Assembly (NCBI GenBank): GCA_024741835.1
Contig: JAENRP010000003.1
Coordinates: 392,363 to 456,362, forward strand
Length of the DNA stretch: 64,000 nt
From: Diplocarpon mali
Lineage: Eukaryota > Ascomycota > Leotiomycetes > Helotiales > Drepanopezizaceae
Direction: 5' to 3'
Shown: piece by piece, positions 45,095 to 54,690 of the stretch
How the letters are laid out: every line of letters starts with the position of its first letter
Numbering within the stretch: the first letter of the stretch is position 1
Notes under the pieces: model-generated
Seen by the model: only the letters and a program-made list of their open reading frames with translations
What the model was told of the DNA's origin: nothing
The model's database searches: none
Translations under genes and position numbers: made by a program

Positions 45095-45664
45095 ATGTCC
45101 TATACTACGATCATTGAGAGACACGGCTCAGATAGAGATTCAGCTCCTCATTTTCGTAGGTAATCATCTTGAATCATCCCATCTAGAGGCCTCACCGACA
45201 ACAGTCTCTGTTCTAGGTACGCGATGAACAGGGATCTGGAAACCCACATCTTAGCGAACCCCGCCACTGTCCTAGAGCAGAGTTTCCGCTTGTGCAGTCA
45301 AGCTGCCGAAGCAGTAGAGTATTCCGATAAGAATCGAGTCATCTACTGCGACCTCGAACTGCGCAATCTCTTGCTAGACAGGGACCTCGACCTCAAGCCC
45401 ACCGACTTCCAGGGCATGTCCAAGGCGCCTGAGGAGACCGTCGTCCTCGACGGCTTATTGCAGGGGTGTATCAAGGCGTTCCTACCGCGGGCCGACAGCG
45501 ACAATGCCAATGTGAAGACAGACATCTTTGCTCTTGGGTCTACGATCTACTCCATTTTGATAGGCCTAAGGGTTTTCCAGAACTGGGCAGTAATAGGGAC
45601 AAGGAGCTGGACGCAGGAGTACGGCTCTGCTTACAAGGTCGTTAACAACATCGCAGCTGTTTAG
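45095..45664 (+). pseudogene. Truncated protein-kinase-like gene with altered catalytic motifs
   Basis: Two exons: 45095-45159 and 45217-45664. The 57-nt intron runs from GTAATC to TTCTAG and splits a codon in phase. The protein matches the middle of fungal-type small kinases: HGSDRDSA (hinge area), MNRDLETHILANP, LCSQAAEAVEYSDKNRVIYC, LELRNLLLDRDLDLKPTDFQ, DIFALGSTIYSILIG. The catalytic-loop H-x-D is Y-C-D, the following Lys is Glu, and the DFG motif reads DFQG. The glycine loop and ATP-binding lysine of the N-lobe are missing, and the C-lobe ends early at NNIAAV. It is most likely a non-functional relic, or at best a pseudokinase fragment. The intact intron and frame suggest recent decay. 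Confidence 0.6.
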
Positions 45665-47274
45665 AGCCTAAGAGTAGGGGTTTGCGTGGTTTCTTATCCC
45701 CTCTTAGTGGAATGCTGCACGCATAGAAGCCGCGCAAGTACACTAGCGTTATATGATTTTTGCAGAAGTTGGAACTGATAACAACCTAGCTACCTCTAGA
45801 GTAGTGGTGTTTGCAACAAAGGGAACCGACACTGCTACTATAGTCAACATCTTTAACATCTTTAACATCATCAACTGCTCTCAAGATAGGACTACTACTT
45901 CCAAGAGTACGTCACAGCGCAGCCAGGCATCAGGCACAGTGAGAGCCGCCTACGTGTTCACACCAGCAGAAGCGAAGAGAGCGACACAAGGCCGCATTTG
46001 GCCGCTCGAAACCGATTTTTTTAAAAGATTCATGCTATGCTGTAAACCCAGGATCAGCGTCTGGCTTTGCATTTGACATTATTCTTGCAGAGGGCGCTTA
46101 CTTTTCCTTTCTCTTAAAAAACTATATGCTTCATAGTCGAGAACTGCCTATTCGCCACTACAGGCCCTCCTATCCCCCAGAGCTAAGGATACATATCCTT
46201 TGAATAGTACATCATCTCTTTAAATCTACCCTATGCAAAGCCTTTCAATAATAGTATATAGCCTAGCAGGACCTATTCAGTATAAGCTTAAGAGGTATCT
46301 CATGCCTTCTTTCTATAATCCTTTGATAGCCAAACGACGCGAGTTATTTCCGTCCTAATGAAAGACAGGGAAAATCCATAAAGATCCTAGGGTATAACCA
46401 TAGCTAGTTTGTCAAGGGCATCCTGCTTTATACCCCTCAGCCCCTTTTCCCTTACGTATCCTTGTGCTGCCAAAAGGTAAGCTTAAAGTTATACGATAAT
46501 GGTGTAATGGCGAGGAGTTTGAGATCAAGCTTATATAAGTAGCTGCTTCTTGGCTTGTGTTCAATGTAGAACAAGGCCCCTGGCAATCATAAACCTCTTC
46601 TGCGTGGCGCAGAAGAGAAGCCAGAGAAGGGTTTCAAGAGCACAGGTCTTCTGGACCAGCTGCAAGAGGTCTGGTCGCTCCATGTGAGGGATCGTTGTCA
46701 CTGACTCTCGACAAGGGCTGCGTGGCAGATTACAAGTTGTTCCTATGTTTGCTTTGGGAGGCTCAAAGGTTGGGCCTGCCTCTCGATTTTTGCCCAATGT
46801 TTCCAAAAGGTTGCGGATATACAAGATCGCTCTACAGCGAAGAACACATTTCACCCCTACTTGGGTGAGCTGAAGTTGTGCTATTCTTGTACATCCATGA
46901 ACATCGGCTATTTTTTAGAGCTCATAGCAGGTGCAAGAAATTCTTTAGCGAAACAGGGCCTTGTTGGATACATTTGAGCTAAAACTTGATTACTCGCATT
47001 TGAATCACTTGACCTAACCCCCTTTGTCACTTGAGAGTTGCGTTTCACAACATCCCTTACCGCTGCATAACTTTAATCAATAAGCTGACCGCATCAACTG
47101 CTCGCGCACGTCATGGGTGGTTCTGCCATGTATTGTATATATCACTGGAAGAAGGTATTTCTACTCTACTCTGAACTGTCTGAAGCCTATATAGCCAGCC
47201 AAGCAACCACTCTATCTATACAAGTCCCAGACCCTTGCAACAAAGAATGTGCCGGTGTGTAGGTTGAGGTCTGT
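45665..47274. other. AT-rich stretch between the kinase relic and ATP9
   Basis: No supported gene. 46130-46500 is TpA-rich and has the look of mutated repeat DNA, but I found no second copy in the window. The end of the stretch is the 3' flank of the minus-strand ATP9 gene. Confidence 0.4.
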
Positions 47275-48026
47275 TTACATGGCAAACAGAATCAAGAAGG
47301 ATACCATGAGCGCGAAAAGGCCCGTAGCCTCCGCGAAGGCGAAGCCGAGAATGGCGTAGGAGACTATTGATCCCGACGTGATCAGCATGAATGCGTGTAC
47401 TGAAGGAAGAGAGGGGAGGGGAAGAGTAAAAGTTCCAGGGAGGCGAGGGAAGGAGAACATACACAGCTGTCCTCTCATCGACGGGTTCCTCGCCACGCCG
47501 GTAATCAGGCTGCCAAACACCGTGCCGATACCTGTGCCAGCGCCGATGAGCCCGGCGGCAGCGACACCGGCTCCGATCAGCTTCCCGGCGCCCAAGATGG
47601 CGGCCCCGACGGCGATGCTCTCCGTCGCGACGCTGCGGGTCTGGTGGCGGGCGAGGCCGAGGGCGGTGTTGCGGCTCATGAGGAGGCCGGAGGTTGAGGG
47701 ACGAGCGGGTTGGAAGCGGGAGATTGTGGTGGGTTTGGATACTGGGGGTGTTAGTTGGTGGGTAACGGTGTTTTTGGGGGGGTTTAGAAGATGGGCGCGA
47801 TGGGAGAGAAGGGAGAACAGCTGGGCGTAGGGTGAAGGAGCAAAACGAGACCGAGTAGATGAACTCGACAGGCAGAGATGCGTCTGGATCCGGATACTCA
47901 AGATCACAGGACGGAAATCCAATTGACAACCCACGTACCATTCGTAAAAGCCCGACGCACAATCGGGGTGCTCTGACGGAGCGCCGAAGCGCCATTGAGC
48001 CGAAGCGAGCGGGTGACGGAGTTCAT
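47275..48026 (-). CDS. ATP9: ATP synthase subunit 9 (subunit c), mitochondrial precursor, 151 aa
   Basis: Three exons: 48026-47939, 47741-47463 and 47363-47275. The 197- and 99-nt introns begin GTACGT and GTATGT and stay in phase. The first about 65 residues form a basic, Ser/Arg-rich mitochondrial targeting sequence ([20 protein letters not shown]). The mature part has the two-helix hairpin of the c-ring: [18 protein letters not shown] and [20 protein letters not shown], the polar loop [11 protein letters not shown], and [19 protein letters not shown] with the proton-carrying Glu at residue 134. The c-ring rotates in the inner-membrane Fo sector and couples proton flow to ATP synthesis. Length compares with 147 aa in Neurospora. 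The presence of this nuclear copy with a presequence is usual for filamentous ascomycetes. It lies in tandem with, and downstream of, the bestrophin-like gene. Confidence 0.93.
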
Positions 48027-48928
48027 GATGTCTGGTCTGGTCTGATCTGCTCCAGTCTCGTCTTGTGCTTCCTTTGCTCTTTGATCTATGGACGGGACTA
48101 CGTCTTCTGCGATTGGATGGAACTGAACTGATGAAGCTGACAAACGATGGATGGAGATGAAGACGAAGATGAAGGACGGAGGAAACGGAGAGGAGAAGAA
48201 GGGAGTCCAAGGGAGCAGAGCACAACCCAGCGGCAGCTAGTGCCGTGTTAGCGTGGTGCGCGGCCCACCCGGCCCAATGATCTTGCGGGGTAACACTGCA
48301 GGCCACCTATTCGGGACGTTGGGGTAACATGGTTCGGGGGGAAGGAGCGGGCGAGGTGGTGGGCGGATGGGACGCGGGGAAGAGCTCGACGGTCGAAGCT
48401 CGAAGCTCGAAGCTCAAGCTAAAACTACCTGGTGTGTAGGAAGAACAGAGCCAGCTGACTCCCTCGCCCTCACCCTGAGCGTCCCAATTGATGCTCGTCA
48501 CGCTTCCTCTCCGGCCCAGTGTTGACGGTCGGATTCTGCGGATTCTGCGGATCCTTCGGACTCGAGTTGCGTCTCTCCCGAACGCGAAACGAGGGGGGGT
48601 TGAAGTGGTCTCTCGTCCGTGCCCTGGGGGCGGGGCCTTTCCCCATGGAGATCCCAATGCCAAGAGATGCTGCTTACCTCAGCGTGAACTGGGCGGATCC
48701 ACTGTGCCTGAGTCTGCCGAGGAGGATACCGACCTCTACCCAGCTCCCCGTAAAAATCCCGAGTTGGGATACTGTAGTGAGGAGATGCTCTGATAGTAGA
48801 CTTAACAGTAAACTGGAAGAGTGCACGAGAAAGTATGAGTTGCAAACGACGATTGTTGGTTGTCTTGAGGTTGAAGAGAGAGCTCTCTAACTAAGAGCTA
48901 TTTAAGGTAAGTGCCTCCTTGGCACTAA

Positions 48929-48951
48929 GTCACATGACAAAGTCATGTGAC
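48929..48951. promoter_or_regulatory. Perfect hairpin GTCACATGAC-AAA-GTCATGTGAC
   Basis: Two 10-bp arms are exact inverted complements around AAA. Each arm contains CACATG/CATGTG, a half-palindrome of the type bound by bHLH or bZIP factors. It lies between the bestrophin-like gene's 3' end and the ATP9 promoter, about 0.9 kb from the ATP9 ATG. It could be a binding site pair or a transcript-end hairpin; which is not decidable from sequence. Confidence 0.4.
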
Positions 48952-49175
48952 ATCTATTCTTGCAACAGATACCTCGCCTCGGCCGGATAGACATCGGCCA
49001 GGAGTAAGGATAGAAGCAAATGTGGAGACACAGGCGAGGCGAGATGGAAGGAAAAGAAGAGGCGGGTGGCGTGGTGGAGCAAGAGTAAACGGTAAGTAGT
49101 AAATCGTGATTAGTACAAGGAAACAAGATCGCATTGAAGAACAAGCGAAAGAGGGAATGGGGTAAGAAGTTGGAC

Positions 49176-49227
49176 ATGGATATAGATATAGATATGGATT
49201 TGGATCGGATTCGGATTCGGATTTGGG
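49176..49227. repeat. Hexamer tract GGATATA/GGATTC
   Basis: Consecutive GATATA, GGATTT and GGATTC units over about 50 bp in non-coding DNA. Confidence 0.75.
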
Positions 49228-49471
49228 AATAGAAATAGAGACAAGAAAATGAATCCGAATCTGGAGTAAGAACTTGGGCATCGCATTTATCCCCTCTGCC
49301 ATCCATACTCTCTCCACCATCCCTCATGAGAGAGGGAAAGGGGGACTTGGATATGAATATGAACCGACGCTGCAAGATAGGATTAGGAAGATGAAAACGA
49401 AATAAGAACTTTTCTATTATATACATATTCTCTACCATTCCTTCCCTCTCAACTGTCCTTTTACCCCCTGG

Positions 49472-51280
49472 CTAAGTCAAATGCACCCCCTTCCCAACCA
49501 TCACCTTCGCCCTCAGCGCCCCAAAGATATCCTCCCTCGTTTTGCCCCTCAGCTCTTCATACGAGGCGTCACTGAGCGGCCACAGCGGCCGGTTACTACC
49601 CATGTCGTTGTTGTGGATAGAGTACTGCAGGCTCGGTGCGCTCATCAGCGTGTCCAGCTCGCGACTCAGCTCGGCGCAGTAGGCGTCGAGCGGGAGGTCG
49701 TTCACGTCGTTGCCAAAAGGGTTCTCGAGCTCGTCGCCGATTGTGGCTATGCCGAGGATGACTGAGAGGTGGTTAGGCTTATTTTTTTTTTTTTTTTCTT
49801 CGTGGTGGTGAGGGGAGGGGGGAGCTTGTTGGAGGACGTACTGTACGCAGCAGCGATAGTGCCGGGGATCGTGACCCATTGCAACTGAGGGAATAGCTGG
49901 AAGGGCAGCAGGTAGACATAGAGGAGCACGACTTGTGAGATGAGAATGTTGTAGCCGATGGGCAGCGGGGTGGTGAGAACGCGTTCGGCGTTGCCAGCTG
50001 TGTCTGCCATGCCTGCGAGGGTGTTCACTGGGCGAGATCAGTATGATCACGGCCAACCCTGACTCGGGTGCTTCTCTCGTACAACGTGGGAAAGAGGAAA
50101 GGACGAAAGGAGAACGAGAGGTATACTTACTAACCTGCGATCCCAAGACTGCGTTCCTGATCTGGCCATTTCCCGTCACCTCCTCGAAATACGCACTCAG
50201 GTACGCCAAGATCTCCATCGGCAGGTTCCCCAACGGGCTGTCGCACCGCTTCATCTCCTTGCGCGGGTTGCTCATCGCGAACGGCAGTCCCAGGTGCTCG
50301 CCCAGACTCTTCCACGAGCTCTTATTCTTCGCGACGAGGTGCTCGTCTTTGTACGCCGCTTTGGCGTACGTTTCCAGGTGAGATACGAGACCGGCGATGT
50401 CGGGGTAGTGCGCGTACGGCTCGAAGCGGAGACGGTGCTTAAGCGCCACGGCATAGGCGTGGATGAGGTTGATGGCGCTGATCTTGTGCAGCAGGTCATC
50501 CATACCTTGCTCGCCGTCGCGCTCGGAAACGTGGATCCAGATATAGCGCGCCAGAGTGCGGGATAGGATAAGGAGCGTGGCCCATGTCTTGCGACCTTCC
50601 GAGTATCTGAGGCCTCGTTAGCAGTGCGGTGCGGTGTTGGGATGGTTCAGGGGAGGGGAGGTTACCTTTCGTAGGCGGTCGTGCTGCGGAATGAGAGGGA
50701 GAGGCCAACGACGAAACCGAGGACTGTAAGGAGGAGGGTGGAAACACCGACTGCATCCCGTCAATGCCAGCAACAGAAGACGAGTGGTCACGGGGGGGAG
50801 GGGGGTCTTCCAGACGTACGACTATACACATATTTCGAGAGGCACGTGATCAGCGTCGCCCAGCTCCCGACGGCCAGCAGTGGCAGCATCATGCGCGGAA
50901 GCACACTACCATGCATGCGGATGAAGTAGGGCAACTTGGAGTGTTTGTCCAGATCACGGGGGCCAACCTAGCGATGTTCGTTAGCCATGTCCACCAAATA
51001 GAGCCTCCCTACACCCCCAGGAGGGGGCCAGAACGGGATGCGTGGCACCCACAAAATAGTGGTCGATGTCCAGCGCGTCCTCCGACACACGTTGCGAGCT
51101 CGAGTTCCCCGCCAGACCAGCAACATGCACATCGAACGCCGAAGACTTGCGCTGGGAACTGGCTTGGCTCTTGTTCTGGGGGCTGCCGGAGAAGGCCTCG
51201 ACTACATGGTCTCCTCCTGCTCCTCCGCCGCCGCCGGCCGCGGTTATGTCTCCCGCTGGGGCGGGCGCGCCGTCTGCCAT
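49472..51280 (-). CDS. Bestrophin-like (UPF0187) anion channel, 470 aa
   Basis: Six exons: 51280-51053, 50967-50820, 50750-50666, 50606-50131, 50027-49842 and 49761-49472. Introns are 85, 69, 59, 103 and 80 nt, all in phase. Donors such as GTACGT and GTAAGT were chosen to keep the family sequence. After a Gly/Ala-rich N-terminal tail come KLPYFIRMHGSVLPRM, a membrane helix, LGVSTLLLTVLGFVVGLSLS with FRSTTAYERYSEGR, RTLARYIW, then ERVLTTPLPIGYNILISQVV, a further membrane segment and ILGIATIGDELENPFGNDVN. The FRSxxAYERYxEGR and GDExxNPFGxDxNDLP motifs are hallmarks of the fungal/bacterial bestrophin-like family. Members form anion channels; Aspergillus BestA transports small organic anions. A poly-A run on the coding strand lies in the last intron. 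ATP9 follows downstream on the same strand. Confidence 0.87.
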
Positions 51281-52079
51281 TATTGATTATTCCGACGCTG
51301 GAGCTGCGATGGAGGATGTGTGAATGCCTGGCCCGTGGCAGAGAGGAGATCAAGCACTCGACCCGAGATGGAGGTCGTTGAACGCCTGCCCCGAGGACGA
51401 GATGGGATGCCTGAGCCGGAGTCGGGACGAACAGACAGTCTTGGCCGCAAGCTTAGATGCAATGCCGTCGTGCCCGCAGGTTGTCGGCCCCAAGGAGCGA
51501 GCCACACGAAGGAGAGGAAGAGGAGGAGAGGAGAGGAAGAGAAGCGGGCGAGAAGGAAAAGAGAAGGGGAAACGCGGCAATCCGAAGCGACAGAAAGCGA
51601 GAGAGCAGAGAGAGAGTATAGAGAGAGGGATCGAGGGATATAGAAGAGTCAAGCCAAAGCTCCGGACGTGACCGAATCCATATATACGGGACAACGCAGG
51701 AGAAGGCGAGCCAGCCCGGCTCTCAGACTCCAACCGATCCGAGTTCCACTGGCTGGCTAGCATCGGTCGGCCAAGATATATTAGACCTCACGAACAAGGT
51801 TTCTCCTGATCGGGGAAAAAGGGGGCTTGACGGTTGACGTTTGGGCTTGGGGGGTCTCGGGACGGAGAGGATTCTTCGGGCAGGACGGCGGAAGAAGTTT
51901 GACTCGGTCGGCACGCCCACACCGCCACGTGCTACTCTAGCCGACACACGCTAATCCACCTGCGCATCTTGATGGGGCTCTTGTTGTACATGGGATGAGA
52001 AACACATGTCGATATGTCTCCCTTTCTCTCTCTCTATATATGTAACAAGAAAGACGCATTTAAGACCCTGACAACCGCA

Positions 52080-52200
52080 AAGCCCTTACCCCCTCAATCC
52101 CAACCCCAGCCCTACTTTAACCTTAACCTTACCCCCCCCNNNNNATCCCCCCTCCATAAGCTTAATCCCCATATCCCAACCTTCAACCCTAACCCGTGAC
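52080..52200. repeat. Telomere-like C-rich tract around a five-N gap
   Basis: Degenerate (CCCTAA)-type units occur on the plus strand (CCCTACTTTAACCTTAACCT, then AACCCTAACCC at about 52187-52197). They flank an N run at 52140-52144, and C homopolymers adjoin the Ns. This is not a clean telomere array. It may be an interstitial telomere-like repeat whose exact length the assembly failed to resolve. Confidence 0.6.
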
Positions 52201-53917
52201 CCGACGTTAGCCGGCCGAGGGGGGTTCGTGAGCAGCGTAGCGATCTCCGGGTATATGTATGTCTCGACCTCGATACTTGACCAACTTCTTTCTGCTGACG
52301 CTTGAAAACGGCCGTAGATGTTGCCAGGTACGACAACTTACACAAGTCCCATGAGGGGATGGCAGTGCCAGTGCTAAAGCCAAGGCGGCGTGCAGACTGC
52401 AGAGATGCCAGCGCGAGCTTGGTTTGGGTGCTGATCTTGGTCGTGGTCTTGGCCCAGTACCGTAGAGAGATGCGACACGCGTGGTTGAGCGTAGGCAGGG
52501 GGGCCCTCATTTTCAAGAAGTATAAGTAGGGGTGAGGGACGAGGACCTAGCTAGTACGTACATGAACATGAGCTTGTACTTGTACTTGTACTTCTAGACA
52601 CTTGTATACATACGAGTATATGTAAAAGTATATATACGGTTTGTATTATACACACATGCATACCTTATTCATACACGGTCTGAAGCATCTCGTCTCGTTT
52701 CAGATGCGCGCGGGAGGGGGCGAATCGGAGGACGGCTGTCGCCGGACGGAGGCGCGCCCAGAAAGCGAGGTCAGGAGTACGGAGTGCGGACGGCGCGGAT
52801 GGGAAATCCTTCACCTACCTACTACGTACACACACAGTATACCTGTAAACACTCGCTTCTCGGGACGCAGCAGGGAATGCAGAGGGGCGGATCTGATTCG
52901 GTGTTCGAACGGTAAGAGGTGTGTGAGATGTCTTGCAGGCGCCGTATCGATCATTCTTTTCAAACGCATGCTTTGTTCATTCCGGCCGAGTTCCCAACGG
53001 CCCCCGTCCGTGGCTAGGATTTGCGTCGCGACCGCATCGTACGAGGAAGCTTTTGGTGTTTACTGTTTACTCTTTACCGACGTGCTGACCCCTCAAGATA
53101 CGTCAACGGCTACCGGCAAGCCCTCCGTTTCCAACCCCCGGAACAGGGAACTACCAGTGCAAGAGCAGAGCGCTGGTGCAGCAGATGTCTTGCGAGCCAT
53201 TTACATGGACCGAAGTACCGGATAATGTGGTCTCCCAGGCCACTCGTCGAGCCGCGATGGCTTGAACAGCCAAGAGCTGCTGCTCGCACTGGCTGTGGCT
53301 GGCCAGCTTCTGATTGGCTCCTATTTACAGCAGCGCGAGATGAGTCCCAATTCTCAAACGTCAGGGAAGTCGGTGCAGTGCAGTGGCGAAACCTGGGCAC
53401 GATGTCATGTCGAATGTGGGCAGCGGAAAGTCCTGCGACCTCATGTACAGGCCATGGCGAATGCTGCCGGACCGCCAACGCAGCCGAGTCAGCAAGGTTC
53501 TGCGTGCAGCTACCAACAAGCCGGAGATGCAGATTGGCATGTCAAATACTAGAGACTCGGGAATCCCTACCTCCTATCAGTCTCTCGCAAGGCCGGCGGA
53601 ACTTACCTAGCCCATCCGTTGTTTCGGCCCATCTCAATTTCTGATGGATACCAGTCAAGAGGTGGCGTGTGAATCCAGCGCCAGCCATACCAAGTCCCGC
53701 CGATGAAATGTAGCATATAATGCAGAAATAGCTCGCAAATGACAATGTCGACTTGTCGAGTATCTCGAAGCTAGACCTCGCACCTACCACTCCCTATTCC
53801 GCTGAGGCAGAAATTCAGCCTATCTTTATCTTGCATCGCACGAGTCCGGGAGAAGAAAAATAAACTTTCAGGCGGGGATAAACGCGTGGAGTCAAAACCC
53901 GCCCAACATATTATATG

Positions 53918-53925
53918 TCACGTGA
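53918..53925. promoter_or_regulatory. CACGTG E-box (TCACGTGA)
   Basis: A perfect 8-bp palindrome about 150 bp upstream of the LSM7 ATG. bHLH factors of the Cbf1 type bind this sequence in ascomycetes. Binding here is inferred. Confidence 0.4.
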
Positions 53926-53934
53926 TGTTATTAC

Positions 53935-54018
53935 TGAGTCAGTTCGGCTCCAACTGAGCTCCACCGTAATTTTCAGCCTCACCCCACCACTGCAGCCTCA
54001 GGCCTAGTCAATGACTCA
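53935..54018. promoter_or_regulatory. Two GCN4/CPC1-type motifs upstream of LSM7
   Basis: TGAGTCA at 53935-53941 and TGACTCA at 54012-54018 match the general amino-acid control site. They lie about 135 and 60 bp before the LSM7 start. A functional role is inferred from motif and position only. Confidence 0.4.
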
Positions 54019-54073
54019 ATAACGTCGGGTCACGTCCTTACAGCACAGCTCCTCAGCAGCAGCAGATGTGAGC

Positions 54074-54690
54074 ATGTCCGAACGAGGTCATCAACGCGGC
54101 GGGCGGGGCGGCGGCGGTAGTCGAGGTACGTCTCTTGTCCATACTCCTCGCCCTCTGTGCTCGCAAGAACTGAAGGATCGGAACCGAAACTGTGCGGTGT
54201 GAGGAAGGGGAAATGGGGATTTCGACAGGACAAGGGCTGATGAGTCTGGCAGGCGAACACAGAGGTGGACGCGGCGGCGGTAGAGGTGGGGGGCCACATG
54301 CGGGCGGCGAGCGCGAGAGGCCGAAGAAAGAGAATATCCTCGATTTGGGGAAATATATGGATAAGCAGATCACGGTCAAGTTTACCGGTGGTCGGGAAGG
54401 TATTTCTCTCCTGCTTTCTTCTCCCTTCCCTTCTCTTCTCTCATCTTTCGTCGCCATTTTCTTGCAAAGGGGAGGGCTAAAGCAAGGGAACAGCAACCGG
54501 CACACTGAAAGGCTACGACGCCCTCATGAACCTCGTCCTCGACGACGTCTCTGAAGTCCTGCACGACGACGAGGGCAACACATCTACGCGATCCCTGGGT
54601 CTGGTTGTGGCGCGGGGGACGCTCTTGGTGCTTGTCAGCCCTGTAGATGGGAGCGAGGAGATCCAGAACCCGTTCGTGCAGGCGGAGTAG
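54074..54690 (+). CDS. LSM7: U6 snRNA-associated Sm-like protein LSm7, 131 aa
   Basis: Three exons: 54074-54125, 54253-54399 and 54494-54690. Introns are 127 and 94 nt and both interrupt Gly/Ala codons in phase 1. The N-terminus is an RGG-rich extension (RGGRGGGGSRG, then HRGGRGGGRGGGPHAGG), longer than in yeast. The Sm fold follows: Sm1 with KKENILDLGKYMDKQITVKF, TGGREATGTLKGYDALMNLV and LDDV, and Sm2 with SLGLVVARGTLLVLVSPVDG, ending EEIQNPFVQAE. LSm7 is one of seven subunits of the LSm2-8 ring on U6 snRNA (splicing) and the LSm1-7 ring on deadenylated mRNA (decapping). RGG tracts often bind RNA. The gene lies on the same scaffold as PAN3, another mRNA-decay factor; their proximity is probably chance. 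Confidence 0.93.

Larger units (their letters stand above)
48027..49471. other. ATP9 upstream region
   Basis: Non-coding. It holds an 8-bp tandem CGAAGCT(C) at about 48390-48415, a 9-bp tandem GGATTCTGC at 48533-48551, a perfect short hairpin at 48929-48951, and a (GGATATA)/(GGATTC) hexamer tract at 49176-49227. The 3' part is the downstream flank of the bestrophin-like gene. The GC-rich ORFs are shadows. Confidence 0.5.
51281..54073. other. Intergenic region between the bestrophin-like gene and LSM7
   Basis: A divergent promoter region of 2.8 kb. It includes an A/G-rich tract at about 51500-51650, a telomere-like C-rich tract with an assembly gap at 52080-52200, and regulatory motifs close to LSM7. 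The ORFs at 52641-53644 overlap each other in several frames and have no family features. I do not call them genes. Confidence 0.5.

Noticed and set aside
47216..47995. 259-codon minus-strand ORF overlapping ATP9
   Set aside because: Wrong frame for the subunit-9 sequence; it reads through the ATP9 introns.
48307..48890. Several ORFs just upstream of ATP9
   Set aside because: They overlap each other on both strands and contain short tandem repeats; likely promoter and leader DNA.
52641..53644. Overlapping 200-codon ORFs upstream of LSM7
   Set aside because: No splice structure, family similarity or consistent frame; probably part of the intergenic region.
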